The notes under the pieces are model-generated. The model was given only the letters and a program-made list of their open reading frames with translations, did no database searches and was not told the origin of the DNA. The position numbers and the translations under genes were made by a program. Of a DNA stretch of 28,253 nt, positions 15,627-22,105 are shown one piece after another; the stretch's first letter is position 1, and each line of letters begins with the position of its first letter. The stretch is from Mageeibacillus sp. UBA3781 (GTDB taxonomy: Bacteria; Bacillota; Clostridia; Saccharofermentanales; Saccharofermentanaceae). The stretch is from positions 6,917 through 35,169 of the forward strand of contig DFFH01000041.1 in NCBI GenBank assembly GCA_002368805.1, given 5' to 3'.

Positions 15627-15859
15627 CTAAACCTCCCGGGCGGAAGGATCTTATCCATCCAGTCCTTCACTTTATCCTTATCCGAGAAAAGCAATGCGCC
15701 TACCACATAGCCGATCACGGTAAGAATGATAATAAACAATGTCTTTAAAAAGCCGAAGATCACCAAAAACAGGGCGAAGAAAAACGCGATACCGGCGCCG
15801 ATCTTGCCGGAATTCTTGTCTTTCAGCATATTAAAGAATTTGACGAACAGGGCTCTCAT
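15623..15859 (-). CDS. DUF2273-family small membrane protein
   Basis: A 78-residue protein with two adjacent hydrophobic stretches (IGAGIAFFFALFLVIFGFLK and TLFIIILTVIGYVVGALLFS, residues about 20-59) and a charged C-terminal tail ending PPGRFR. This size, the two-helix hairpin and its location beside amaP and Asp23-type genes fit the DUF2273 family. The family is thought to belong to the membrane-anchored Asp23 envelope-stress module; its biochemical role is unknown. It starts 3 bases after the amaP stop and overlaps nusB by 4 bases. Confidence 0.85.
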   Translation of the reverse strand: MRALFVKFFNMLKDKNSGKIGAGIAFFFALFLVIFGFLKTLFIIILTVIGYVVGALLFSDKDKVKDWMDKILPPGRFR

Positions 15860-15862
15860 GAA

Positions 15863-16414
15863 TTAACGTTCCACCTTCGCAACGACAGGCTCTACGCGGC
15901 TGACCTTTACGGATACGCTCTCAACGGTGATACCGGTATAACGCTCGATATCTTTCTTGATACGCTCCTGCACTTTACCCATGGTGGAAGGAACTTCAAC
16001 GTTGGAGTAAAGAACCGCAGACAGATACACACGGATCGAATTATTCTTGGCAGAAGACACACGAGCACGTGCTGCCTTGATACCGACCTGAGCACTCTTT
16101 GCGGAGTTCAAAGCAATACTCTCGATCGCATCGACACCGATCTCGACATAGCCGATCTCTGTCTGGCGGATACGTGTCTTGCTAAGTCTGCCGTTCAAAA
16201 GACAATAAGTGACCGTAATGATACAGGAGATCAGGATCAAAAGCAGAACTGCAAGATAGATATACTTCTTATACGGGTCAGTAACGATATTGGACAGCGG
16301 AGAAAGGAGATCCGCGAAGATCCCGTCATCTGCCAGTGCATAAAGAAGCAGCAATGACAATATCGCCAGTATCGTCGAATAAACGATCAGAACAAAACGG
16401 ACGAGACGATTCAT
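15863..16414 (-). CDS. amaP: Alkaline shock response membrane anchor protein AmaP
   Basis: A 183-residue protein with two N-terminal membrane helices (residues about 5-26 and 48-72) and a cytoplasmic C-terminal domain. AmaP anchors Asp23-type proteins at the membrane in Staphylococcus. The C-terminal block QERIKKDIERYTGITVESV is nearly the same as the matching block of the neighbouring Asp23-type protein, showing a shared fold. The ATG at 16414 is chosen because GGAGG is 10 bases upstream; a frame open to 16447 would bury that site. It overlaps the asp23 stop by 4 bases. Confidence 0.88.
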   Translation of the reverse strand: MNRLVRFVLIVYSTILAILSLLLLYALADDGIFADLLSPLSNIVTDPYKKYIYLAVLLLILISCIITVTYCLLNGRLSKTRIRQTEIGYVEIGVDAIESIALNSAKSAQVGIKAARARVSSAKNNSIRVYLSAVLYSNVEVPSTMGKVQERIKKDIERYTGITVESVSVKVSRVEPVVAKVER

Positions 16415-16791
16415 GAATTCTTTTCCTCCCTTAATACCACACCGCAAACATGGACATTTACAGACTCCACGACAAGGCCGGTGTACTTCTCGACGTCTTC
16501 CTTAACGCGCTCCTGTATGGACCACGCGACCTCTGGAATAATCATACCATAATAGACGATCGGATAGACCGTTACCGATACAAAACCTTCTTCATTCTCG
16601 GAAAACTCGACGCGGACGCCTTTTCCCTCATGAACGAATCCGAGCGATTCCTTAAGGATGACAGGAACAGAGGCCGTAAGACGAGCAACGCCCTCTGCAC
16701 GCAGGGCGGCTTCTGCTGCATACTGTGCAACAAAGCCCTGCGACATCGAGCGTTCGCCTTTAATTGATTCCGATACGAGATTCTCACCCAT
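16411..16791 (-). CDS. Asp23/Gls24-family envelope stress protein
   Basis: A 126-residue soluble protein of the Asp23/Gls24 family, abundant cytoplasmic proteins that gather under the membrane and support cell-envelope homeostasis. Typical features are the N-terminal helix SQGFVAQYAAEAALRAEGVA, the strand-rich core (EGFVSVTVYPIVYYGMIIP) and QERVKEDVEKYTGLVVESV. It is the first of three genes forming an Asp23-AmaP-DUF2273 module and follows efp by 40 bases. A GAAGGGA ribosome site lies about 11 bases before the ATG. An alternative downstream start at residue 16 is possible. Confidence 0.9.
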   Translation of the reverse strand: MGENLVSESIKGERSMSQGFVAQYAAEAALRAEGVARLTASVPVILKESLGFVHEGKGVRVEFSENEEGFVSVTVYPIVYYGMIIPEVAWSIQERVKEDVEKYTGLVVESVNVHVCGVVLREEKNS

Positions 16792-16822
16792 CTTCGGCAG
16801 TTCCCTTCTCGAAAATAATCAG

Positions 16823-16842
16823 AACGTGGGATTATGCACGTT
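16823..16842 (-). terminator. Small hairpin over the efp stop codon
   Basis: AACGTG (16823-16828) and CACGTT (16837-16842) form a 6-base-pair stem that spans the efp stop, followed on the minus strand by CTGATTATTTT. It is a weak terminator at best; it may lower downstream transcription or mark an RNA processing site between efp and the Asp23 module. Confidence 0.3.
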
Positions 16843-17389
16843 CGATATATTCACCTGTACGTGTATCAACACGGATGACCTCATTCTGGTTTACAAAGAG
16901 CGGAACCTTAACGGTAGCACCTGTCTCCAGGGTTGCGATCTTAGTAGCATTGTTTGTCGTATCACCACGAACACCAGGCTCGCACTCAGTGATCTCAAGC
17001 TCTACAACGATCGGAAGCTCAACGCCGAAGATCTCGCCCTTATAGGAAAGAACCTTACAGATCATCTCTTCCTTGAGGAAACGGATGTTTTCACCGATGT
17101 TCTCCTTAGAGATCGGACGCTGCTCATATGTTTCCTGATCCATGAAGTAGTAGAGATCGCCATCAGAGTAGATGTACTGCATGTCGTTTCTCTCCAGCTG
17201 CGCCTGCTCGAACTTCTCGTTCGGGTTGAAGCTGCGCTCTACAACAGAACCGGTCTTAACGTTCTTATATTTTGTACGTACAAAGGCGGCACCCTTACCA
17301 GGTTTAACATGCTGGAATTCCACAACCTGGAAAACCTGACCGTCCATCTCAAAGCACATACCGTTTCTAAAATCACCAGCGCTAATCAT
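16832..17389 (-). CDS. efp: Translation elongation factor P
   Basis: A 185-residue protein that binds between the P and E sites of the ribosome and relieves stalling at polyproline stretches. The N-terminal KOW-like domain carries the loop HVKPGKGAAFVRTK (residues about 27-40), whose central Lys is the one modified in many bacteria. Two OB-fold domains follow, ending with the family signature GDTTNNATKIATLETGATVK and the C-terminal DTRTGEYIERA. GGAGG lies 7 bases before the ATG, and a good promoter lies about 50 bases upstream. It is the first gene of the long run to recN. Confidence 0.97.
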   Translation of the reverse strand: MISAGDFRNGMCFEMDGQVFQVVEFQHVKPGKGAAFVRTKYKNVKTGSVVERSFNPNEKFEQAQLERNDMQYIYSDGDLYYFMDQETYEQRPISKENIGENIRFLKEEMICKVLSYKGEIFGVELPIVVELEITECEPGVRGDTTNNATKIATLETGATVKVPLFVNQNEVIRVDTRTGEYIERA

Positions 17390-17437
17390 AAATGTTCCTC
17401 CGAAATATACACAAATTTATGTTATCCATTTTATTAC

Positions 17438-17466
17438 GTTATAACAGTTTATATGAACATCTTCAA
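17438..17466 (-). promoter_or_regulatory. Sigma-A promoter of efp
   Basis: On the minus strand TTGAAG (17461-17466) and TATAAC (17438-17443) are 17 bases apart. Transcription would begin near 17431, leaving a leader of about 40 bases with a strong ribosome site. Confidence 0.65.
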
Positions 17467-17841
17467 ATCCGCAAGTAAAAAGAAAGGCAAATCTGTAATT
17501 TTATATAAATTACACAAATACAGTTCATTTTATCGCCGGTCTTGGAAAGCTCAGAACGAGACTGCCCTTTTCCGCTGTTCCTTGTTCCTTCGTCACTTTC
17601 TTATATCGATCGTGCTTCCCGTATAATTGAAACACTTGAATAAAGAACTACAGCATTTCTTGATGCATCCATCGATCGGACAAATTAACGACATTTACAG
17701 ATGCTACTGCAGCCAGACTTGCCGCCAAGGGAACAAAGAATCGAAAGGTGCAACGTCAGTAATCCGACACAGTGAACGATACACCAATGACAAATTTACA
17801 CAATTATCACAAAGTGTAAATTATCTCAAAAACAGGATTTT
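17467..17841. other. Non-coding stretch with two strong inverted repeats
   Basis: No ORF here has a ribosome site or protein-like composition; the 72-codon plus-strand frame at 17627-17845 starts at TTG without one. Two perfect dyads stand out: TGTAATTT/AAATTACA (17494-17514, 5-base loop) and AATTTACAC/GTGTAAATT (17793-17822, 12-base loop). The second lies just after the yqeG-like gene and may act as a weak terminator. A TATAAT occurs at 17622-17627 (plus) without a good -35. Nothing else was recognised. Confidence 0.5.
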
Positions 17842-18333
17842 TTAAAACCGGAAGATTTTCCGTAAGATCCACTCCGGAAATCTCTTCAGAACGACATAGA
17901 ATACTTCTTTCTTCGAGTAGCGTTCAACAAAGATACTATAGATACCTGCTTTATTCGCAGCGGCAACATCGGTAAACACTTGATCTCCGATCATGATCGT
18001 CGCATCTTTCTTCGCTCCGATCAGATCCATCGCTTTAAAGACTCCCGAAGTTCCGGGCTTATTCGCATATGACACACACGGTATCTTGAGCATTTCAGCA
18101 ATCTTTTTCGACCGGTCGGACTTCGCATTCGATACCAGGCAGAGGGAGAAACCGGCTTTCTGCATCTTCTCGACCATCTCATAGGAATAGTCGATCGGCT
18201 CCGTATAATGATCCGGCGCAAGAGTATTATCGAAGTCTAAAAGTGCATAAGAATATCCCTTAGAATAAAGATCATCAAAATCAATATCACTTACTTTCTT
18301 GGCACTCATGGCCGGACGGAATATATTCTTCAT
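17842..18333 (-). CDS. YqeG-family HAD phosphatase
   Basis: A 163-residue HAD-superfamily (IIIA type) hydrolase like Bacillus YqeG; relatives dephosphorylate small phosphoesters, but the physiological substrate is not settled. Motif I is ALLDFDNTLAP (residues about 31-41) with the nucleophile Asp and the acid/base Asp two residues on. Motif II is the Ser of LVSNAKSDRSKK, and motifs III/IV are KPGTSG and MIGDQVFTDVAAANKAG. Length is normal. GAGG is 7 bases before the ATG. It is a single gene divergent from aspartate kinase; a TTGACC -35-like sequence occurs upstream on its strand but the matching -10 is weak. Confidence 0.9.
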   Translation of the reverse strand: MKNIFRPAMSAKKVSDIDFDDLYSKGYSYALLDFDNTLAPDHYTEPIDYSYEMVEKMQKAGFSLCLVSNAKSDRSKKIAEMLKIPCVSYANKPGTSGVFKAMDLIGAKKDATIMIGDQVFTDVAAANKAGIYSIFVERYSKKEVFYVVLKRFPEWILRKIFRF

Positions 18334-18404
18334 GCAAAAACCTCACTATTAGACGTATGTAGCATACCAATCATGGTCAAAATGTGCAAGCTTGCGTCTT
18401 TTGC

Positions 18405-18434
18405 TTGCGAAACCCGTATATATAAATATATAAT
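18405..18434 (+). promoter_or_regulatory. Promoter of aspartate kinase
   Basis: TTGCGA (18405-18410), an 18-base spacer and TATAAT (18429-18434). A GCAAGCTTGC palindrome (18386-18395) and a second CTTGC copy abut the -35, a possible operator. Transcription would start near 18441. Confidence 0.6.
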
Positions 18435-18450
18435 GTTTTGAGATATTAAT

Positions 18451-18471
18451 AGGAGGATCAGGATATCTCCT
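18451..18471 (+). promoter_or_regulatory. Leader hairpin that can mask the only good ribosome site of aspartate kinase
   Basis: AGGAGG (18451-18456) can pair with TCTCCT (18466-18471) around a 9-base loop. This is the only strong Shine-Dalgarno sequence in the leader, yet it lies 25 bases before the ATG at 18482. Either translation is controlled by this hairpin or a non-ATG start (for example CTG 18470) is used. Confidence 0.45.
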
Positions 18472-18481
18472 GAATTTAGAT

Positions 18482-19831
18482 ATGAAAGTTACTAAATTTG
18501 GCGGTTCGTCTCTGGCGGATGCCGCTCAGATCAAAAAAGTATGCGAGATTCTATTAAGTGATAAAGAAAGACAGGTAATTGTCGTTTCCGCTCCGGGTAA
18601 GCGTTTCTCTTCGGACATCAAGGTCACTGACCTTTTGATCGCATTAGCGGATGCGAAGATCGCGGGACAGTCCGGGGACAAAGAGCTTCAGGCGGTTCTC
18701 GACCGTTTCTCTTCAATCTGCGATGAGCTCGAGATTCCGGAGTGCATGGACTCTATTAAAGAAAGCATCACTGAATCCATCAAGATGCCAATCAAAGATG
18801 CCGGCCGCTATATGGATGCTACAAAAGCACTTGGCGAAGACAGCTGTGCGCGTCTTGTTGCCACATACCTCAATAAAACAGGTCATAAGGCAACCTACTG
18901 CAATCCGAAGGTTGCAGGTCTTCTTCTCGAGACAGAAGTCGGCGGACATGTTAAGGTCCTTCCGCAGTCTTATGATAATCTTGCAGATCTTGCCCGTCTT
19001 CGTGAGATCTGCGTATTCCCGGGTTTCTTCGGTTATTCCGAAGATGGAGAGATCATCACCTTCTCGCGTGGCGGATCTGATATTACAGGAGCGATCCTTG
19101 CCGCTGCTGTACATGCCACCGTATATGAGAACTGGACAGATGTGGATAATGTCTATGCAGTAAACCCGAATCTGGTAAAAGACCCGTTCGCTGTTACTGA
19201 GATCACTTATGACGAGATGCGCGAGCTTGCTTATGCCGGTTTCTCCGTACTTCATGAAGAAGCTCTCTACCCTGCGTTTGTCCGTGGTATCCCGGTTAAC
19301 ATCCGTAACACAAATCATCCGGAAGCCAAGGGCACCATGATCGTTGCCAAGCGTACACACTATGATTCTCTTGTAACAGGTATTGCCGGTGAGAAAGGTT
19401 TCTGCGCCCTTAATATGAGCAAATACCTGATGAACCGCGAAGTAGGCTTCCTGGTAAAGGTTCTTTCTATTATCGCAGACGAAGGAATCTCGATCGAGCA
19501 TATGCCTTCCGGAATCGATTCCGTTTCCATCATCTTAAGAGCAGCTGATTTTACACCGGAGAAAGAGCGCCGTATCGTACAGCGCATCAGCCTTGAGCTG
19601 AATGTGGATAATATCTCTGTTAACCGTGACCTCGCGATCGTTATGATCGTCGGTGAAGCTATGGCAAATACCGTTGGTACCACGGCCCGTGCCGCCACCG
19701 CTCTTTCCAAAGCCGGTATCAACCTCGAGCTGATCAACCAGGGCGCTTCCGAGATCTCCGTCATGTTCGGTGTACGTGAAGAATACTGCTCTTACGCAGT
19801 CCGCACCCTCTACAAAGAGTTCTTCGGCTGA
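18482..19831 (+). CDS. Aspartate kinase
   Basis: A 449-residue enzyme that phosphorylates aspartate, the entry step to lysine, threonine, methionine and diaminopimelate. The N terminus MKVTKFGGSSLADAAQIKKV carries the KFGGSS nucleotide-binding motif. FSRGGSDITGAILAAA (around residue 195) and NWTDVDNVYAVNP belong to the amino-acid kinase fold. Two C-terminal ACT domains (from about residue 300: FLVKVLSIIADEGISIEHMP and VGTTARAATALSKAGINLEL) indicate feedback control by an end product, lysine or threonine. The length matches monofunctional LysC/ThrA-type kinases with tandem ACT domains. It is a single-gene unit with promoter and terminator. The start is fixed by the conserved N terminus rather than by a ribosome site, which is unusually distant. 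Confidence 0.95.
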   Translation: MKVTKFGGSSLADAAQIKKVCEILLSDKERQVIVVSAPGKRFSSDIKVTDLLIALADAKIAGQSGDKELQAVLDRFSSICDELEIPECMDSIKESITESIKMPIKDAGRYMDATKALGEDSCARLVATYLNKTGHKATYCNPKVAGLLLETEVGGHVKVLPQSYDNLADLARLREICVFPGFFGYSEDGEIITFSRGGSDITGAILAAAVHATVYENWTDVDNVYAVNPNLVKDPFAVTEITYDEMRELAYAGFSVLHEEALYPAFVRGIPVNIRNTNHPEAKGTMIVAKRTHYDSLVTGIAGEKGFCALNMSKYLMNREVGFLVKVLSIIADEGISIEHMPSGIDSVSIILRAADFTPEKERRIVQRISLELNVDNISVNRDLAIVMIVGEAMANTVGTTARAATALSKAGINLELINQGASEISVMFGVREEYCSYAVRTLYKEFFG

Positions 19832-19859
19832 TCCTTAAAATCACTTCTTACGAAAAATA

Positions 19860-19897
19860 AATCTCTCCGGCAGAAAGAAACTGTCGGAGAGATTTTT
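19860..19897. terminator. Strong terminator between convergent aspartate kinase and DUF4867 genes
   Basis: A 14-base-pair stem (19860-19873 with 19881-19894, one G-U pair, 7-base loop) is followed by T5 on the plus strand. ATTTTT follows on the minus strand too, so it serves both convergent genes. Confidence 0.9.
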
Positions 19898-19921
19898 CTT
19901 GTTTCATTTCACACTATCTGA

Positions 19922-20557
19922 TCAGATCAGATCTGCGATATCCGGGTTAACACCTGTCAGACCAACATAAGCGCCGCTCTTTGCTTCGGAGGATTCCTCG
20001 TGAGCCAGGAGCCACTTGTTGCAAGCCGTCATCCACTTGTCTTCTTCATTGAAAGCTGTAAGAGCCGGAACTGCGCCGTTTGTACCCTTCGGAAGAGCGA
20101 TAACCACCTTGAAGCCTTCTCCCTTCTTGGCAGAGCAAGGAGCATAGTGCAGAGATGTCTCATACACTTCGACGACCTGTCCTTTTTCCGCCTTAAAAGC
20201 CATAACCTTGGATGTATCGAGCTTACCATCTACGATGTCATCCGCCTTAGCAAGCAGAAGGATAAAATCAGTAGAACCGATGTTCAGTTCGCTATCACGG
20301 TGATACTCGAGGCAGTTGAGCTTTGTGTTATGGCCGTTGCAGTAACCGAGCTGGATCGGCATTCCGCCGTATGCATTGTTCTGCAGAACACCAAAAGCAT
20401 CCGTGTACTCGAGATCTGCGCAGCTCATAACATATTCCACGCCATCCGGAAGAGGTGTCTTCTCATCAAGAGCCTTAATAAGTCCGGATACATCATATCC
20501 TGTCAAAACCTTGCCATATGGAGCAAATTCCTTGTCCAGTACGCTGTAAATCTTCAT
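19922..20557 (-). CDS. DUF4867-family protein
   Basis: A 211-residue protein that matches my recollection of the DUF4867 family of Bacillota: N terminus KIYSVLDKEFAPYGKVLTGY, the block YGGMPIQLGYCNGHNTKLNC, then LEYHRDSELNIGSTDFILLL and VEVYETSLHYAPC. The two His-containing blocks and the strand-rich pattern suggest a cupin-like metal site, as in sugar-isomerase relatives, but no activity is established. ATG 20557 is preferred to TTG 20563: GGAGG is 8 bases from the ATG. It follows metY on the same strand after 109 bases with two dyads. Family call is from memory of the pattern; function unknown. Confidence 0.8.
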   Translation of the reverse strand: MKIYSVLDKEFAPYGKVLTGYDVSGLIKALDEKTPLPDGVEYVMSCADLEYTDAFGVLQNNAYGGMPIQLGYCNGHNTKLNCLEYHRDSELNIGSTDFILLLAKADDIVDGKLDTSKVMAFKAEKGQVVEVYETSLHYAPCSAKKGEGFKVVIALPKGTNGAVPALTAFNEEDKWMTACNKWLLAHEESSEAKSGAYVGLTGVNPDIADLI

Positions 20558-20585
20558 ATACAATTCCTCCTATGGAAAATATTTA

Positions 20586-20614
20586 CGCTCCTTTTATTCT
20601 ACATAAAAGGAGCG
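20586..20614 (-). terminator. Perfect hairpin upstream of the DUF4867 gene
   Basis: CGCTCCTTTT (20586-20595) and AAAAGGAGCG (20605-20614) form a 10-base-pair stem with a 9-base loop. On the minus strand it is followed by TAAATATTTT, a poor T-run. It could be a weak terminator after metY or a leader hairpin for the DUF4867 gene. Confidence 0.5.
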
Positions 20615-20631
20615 CAAAATGAAATGCTTTT

Positions 20632-20647
20632 TCGAAATCGATTTCGA
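20632..20647. repeat. 16-base perfect palindrome between metY and the DUF4867 gene
   Basis: TCGAAATCGATTTCGA reads the same on both strands. It is a candidate operator (LacI-type regulators bind perfect AT-edged palindromes with a central CG) or part of the metY 3' end structure. No repeat copy was noticed elsewhere in the window. Confidence 0.45.
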
Positions 20648-20666
20648 GATTTTTCTTAGTTATCTA

Positions 20667-21950
20667 TCAGACGTTGGCAAGAGCCTGCTCAATATCTGCG
20701 ATAATATCTTTTTTATTCTCGATACCAACAGAGAAACGGATCAGATCCGGACTTACGCCGGCTGCCGCAAGTTCTTCGTCATTCATCTGGCGATGCGTGT
20801 GGGAAGCCGGGTGGAGTACGCAAGTTCTGCAGTCAGCAACATGAGTACAGATCGCAGCAAGTTTCAGAGAATCCATGAACTTCACGCAGGCCTCTCTTCC
20901 GCCCTTTACACCGAAGGAAAGAACACCGCAGGTGCCGTTCGGCATATACTTCTGTGCCTTGTCATATTCTTTATCGCCCGGAAGACCAGGATAAGAAACC
21001 CATGCGATCTTCGGATGATTCTGCAGATACTCGGCAACTGCAAGAGCATTCTCACAGTGACGCGGCATACGAAGATGCAGTGTCTCCAGTCCGAGATTCA
21101 GAAGGAATGCATTCATCGGGCCCGGGATAGATCCAAGATCACGCATCAGCTGAGCGACCGCTTTCATAATAAATGCAGACTTACCGAAACGGCCGGTATA
21201 AGAAACACCGTGATAGGTCTCATCCGGCTCAACGAGTCCGGCAAACTTCTCCGGATATTTCGCCCAGTCAAAAGTACCGGCATCTACAATACATCCGCCA
21301 ACAGAAGTCGCATGTCCATCCATATATTTCGTAGTGGAATGAATAACGATATCTGCACCCCATTCGATCGGACGGCAGTTGATCGGAGTTGCGAATGTGT
21401 TATCGATCATAAACGGAAGTCCGTTCTTATGAGCTGTTTTTGCAAATGTTTCGATATCAAGGACATTCAGTGCCGGGTTAGCAATTGTCTCACCGAAAAC
21501 GAGCTTGGTGTTCGGCTTGATTGCTGCCTGGATCTCTTCTTCTGTTGCATCCGGAGATACGAATGTCGCATCGATGCCCATCTTCTTGATGGTGTGGGCG
21601 AACAGATTATATGTGCCGCCGTAGATCGCAGAAGAACAAACGATGTGATCACCGGCCTCACAGACATTGAAAATTGCGAAGAAATTCGCAGCCTGTCCGG
21701 AAGAAGTAAGCATCGCGGCAACACCGCCTTCAAGCATGCAGATCTTTGCTGCCACCAGGTCACTGGTCGGATTTGCGAGACGCGTGTAGAAATATCCGCT
21801 CTCTTCAAGATCGAAGAGTCTTCCCATCTGTTCCGTGGACGAATACTTCCAAGTCGTACTCTGCACGATCGGCATTACTCTTGATTCGCCGTTTTTCGGC
21901 TGATAAGCACCCTGTACACAATTGGTTTCGACACTGAACTTGTTATCCAT
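20667..21950 (-). CDS. metY: O-acetylhomoserine sulfhydrylase (aminocarboxypropyltransferase)
   Basis: A 427-residue PLP enzyme of the Cys/Met metabolism family that makes homocysteine from O-acetylhomoserine and sulfide. Visible are TRLANPTSDLVAAKICMLEG (residues about 56-75) and TSSGQAANFFAIF. The cofactor region is MIDNTFATPINCRPIEWGAD, followed by the PLP-binding Lys in HSTTKYMDGHATSVGG near residue 210. C-terminal blocks are HVADCRTCVLHPASHTHRQM and IRFSVGIE. The length and insertion pattern fit MetY rather than shorter MetB/MetC. AGGAGG lies 9 bases before the ATG. It complements aspartate kinase in methionine synthesis, though the two are separate transcripts. No SAM riboswitch precedes it. 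Confidence 0.94.
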   Translation of the reverse strand: MDNKFSVETNCVQGAYQPKNGESRVMPIVQSTTWKYSSTEQMGRLFDLEESGYFYTRLANPTSDLVAAKICMLEGGVAAMLTSSGQAANFFAIFNVCEAGDHIVCSSAIYGGTYNLFAHTIKKMGIDATFVSPDATEEEIQAAIKPNTKLVFGETIANPALNVLDIETFAKTAHKNGLPFMIDNTFATPINCRPIEWGADIVIHSTTKYMDGHATSVGGCIVDAGTFDWAKYPEKFAGLVEPDETYHGVSYTGRFGKSAFIMKAVAQLMRDLGSIPGPMNAFLLNLGLETLHLRMPRHCENALAVAEYLQNHPKIAWVSYPGLPGDKEYDKAQKYMPNGTCGVLSFGVKGGREACVKFMDSLKLAAICTHVADCRTCVLHPASHTHRQMNDEELAAAGVSPDLIRFSVGIENKKDIIADIEQALANV

Positions 21951-22000
21951 TCTTTACTTCCTCCTTACATCGCGGCAAATAGCCGCCGTTACAACTTTTG

Positions 22001-22009
22001 ATTATAACA
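22001..22009 (-). promoter_or_regulatory. Extended -10 promoter of metY
   Basis: On the minus strand TGTTATAAT matches the extended -10 consensus, which explains the poor -35. Transcription would start near 21994. A small GCGGC/GCCGC hairpin (21972-21986) lies in the leader before the ribosome site. Confidence 0.5.
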
Positions 22010-22043
22010 CAATAACCGTACATAATCGCACCCTTTCACGCGA

Positions 22044-22076
22044 TAAAAAGCACCGGACGGGAGAATTCCCGTCCGG
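22044..22076 (-). terminator. Terminator of the opp operon
   Basis: CCGGACGGG (22053-22061) pairs with CCCGTCCGG (22068-22076), extended at the base. On the minus strand it is followed by a short T-run (CTTTTT). It lies 30 bases after the oppA stop. Confidence 0.88.
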
Positions 22077-22105
22077 CGCCCGAAAAAGACTATATATCAG
22101 AAGAA

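Noticed and set aside
17627..17845. 72-codon plus-strand ORF in the gap before the yqeG-like gene
   Set aside because: TTG start without a ribosome site, unlike any family I know, and its end runs through an inverted repeat.
18435..18481. Lysine riboswitch before aspartate kinase
   Set aside because: The leader from the predicted start is only about 40 bases, far too short for the lysine aptamer.
21951..22000. SAM riboswitch or T-box before metY
   Set aside because: The leader is about 45 bases with one small hairpin; no aptamer or T-box sequence is present.
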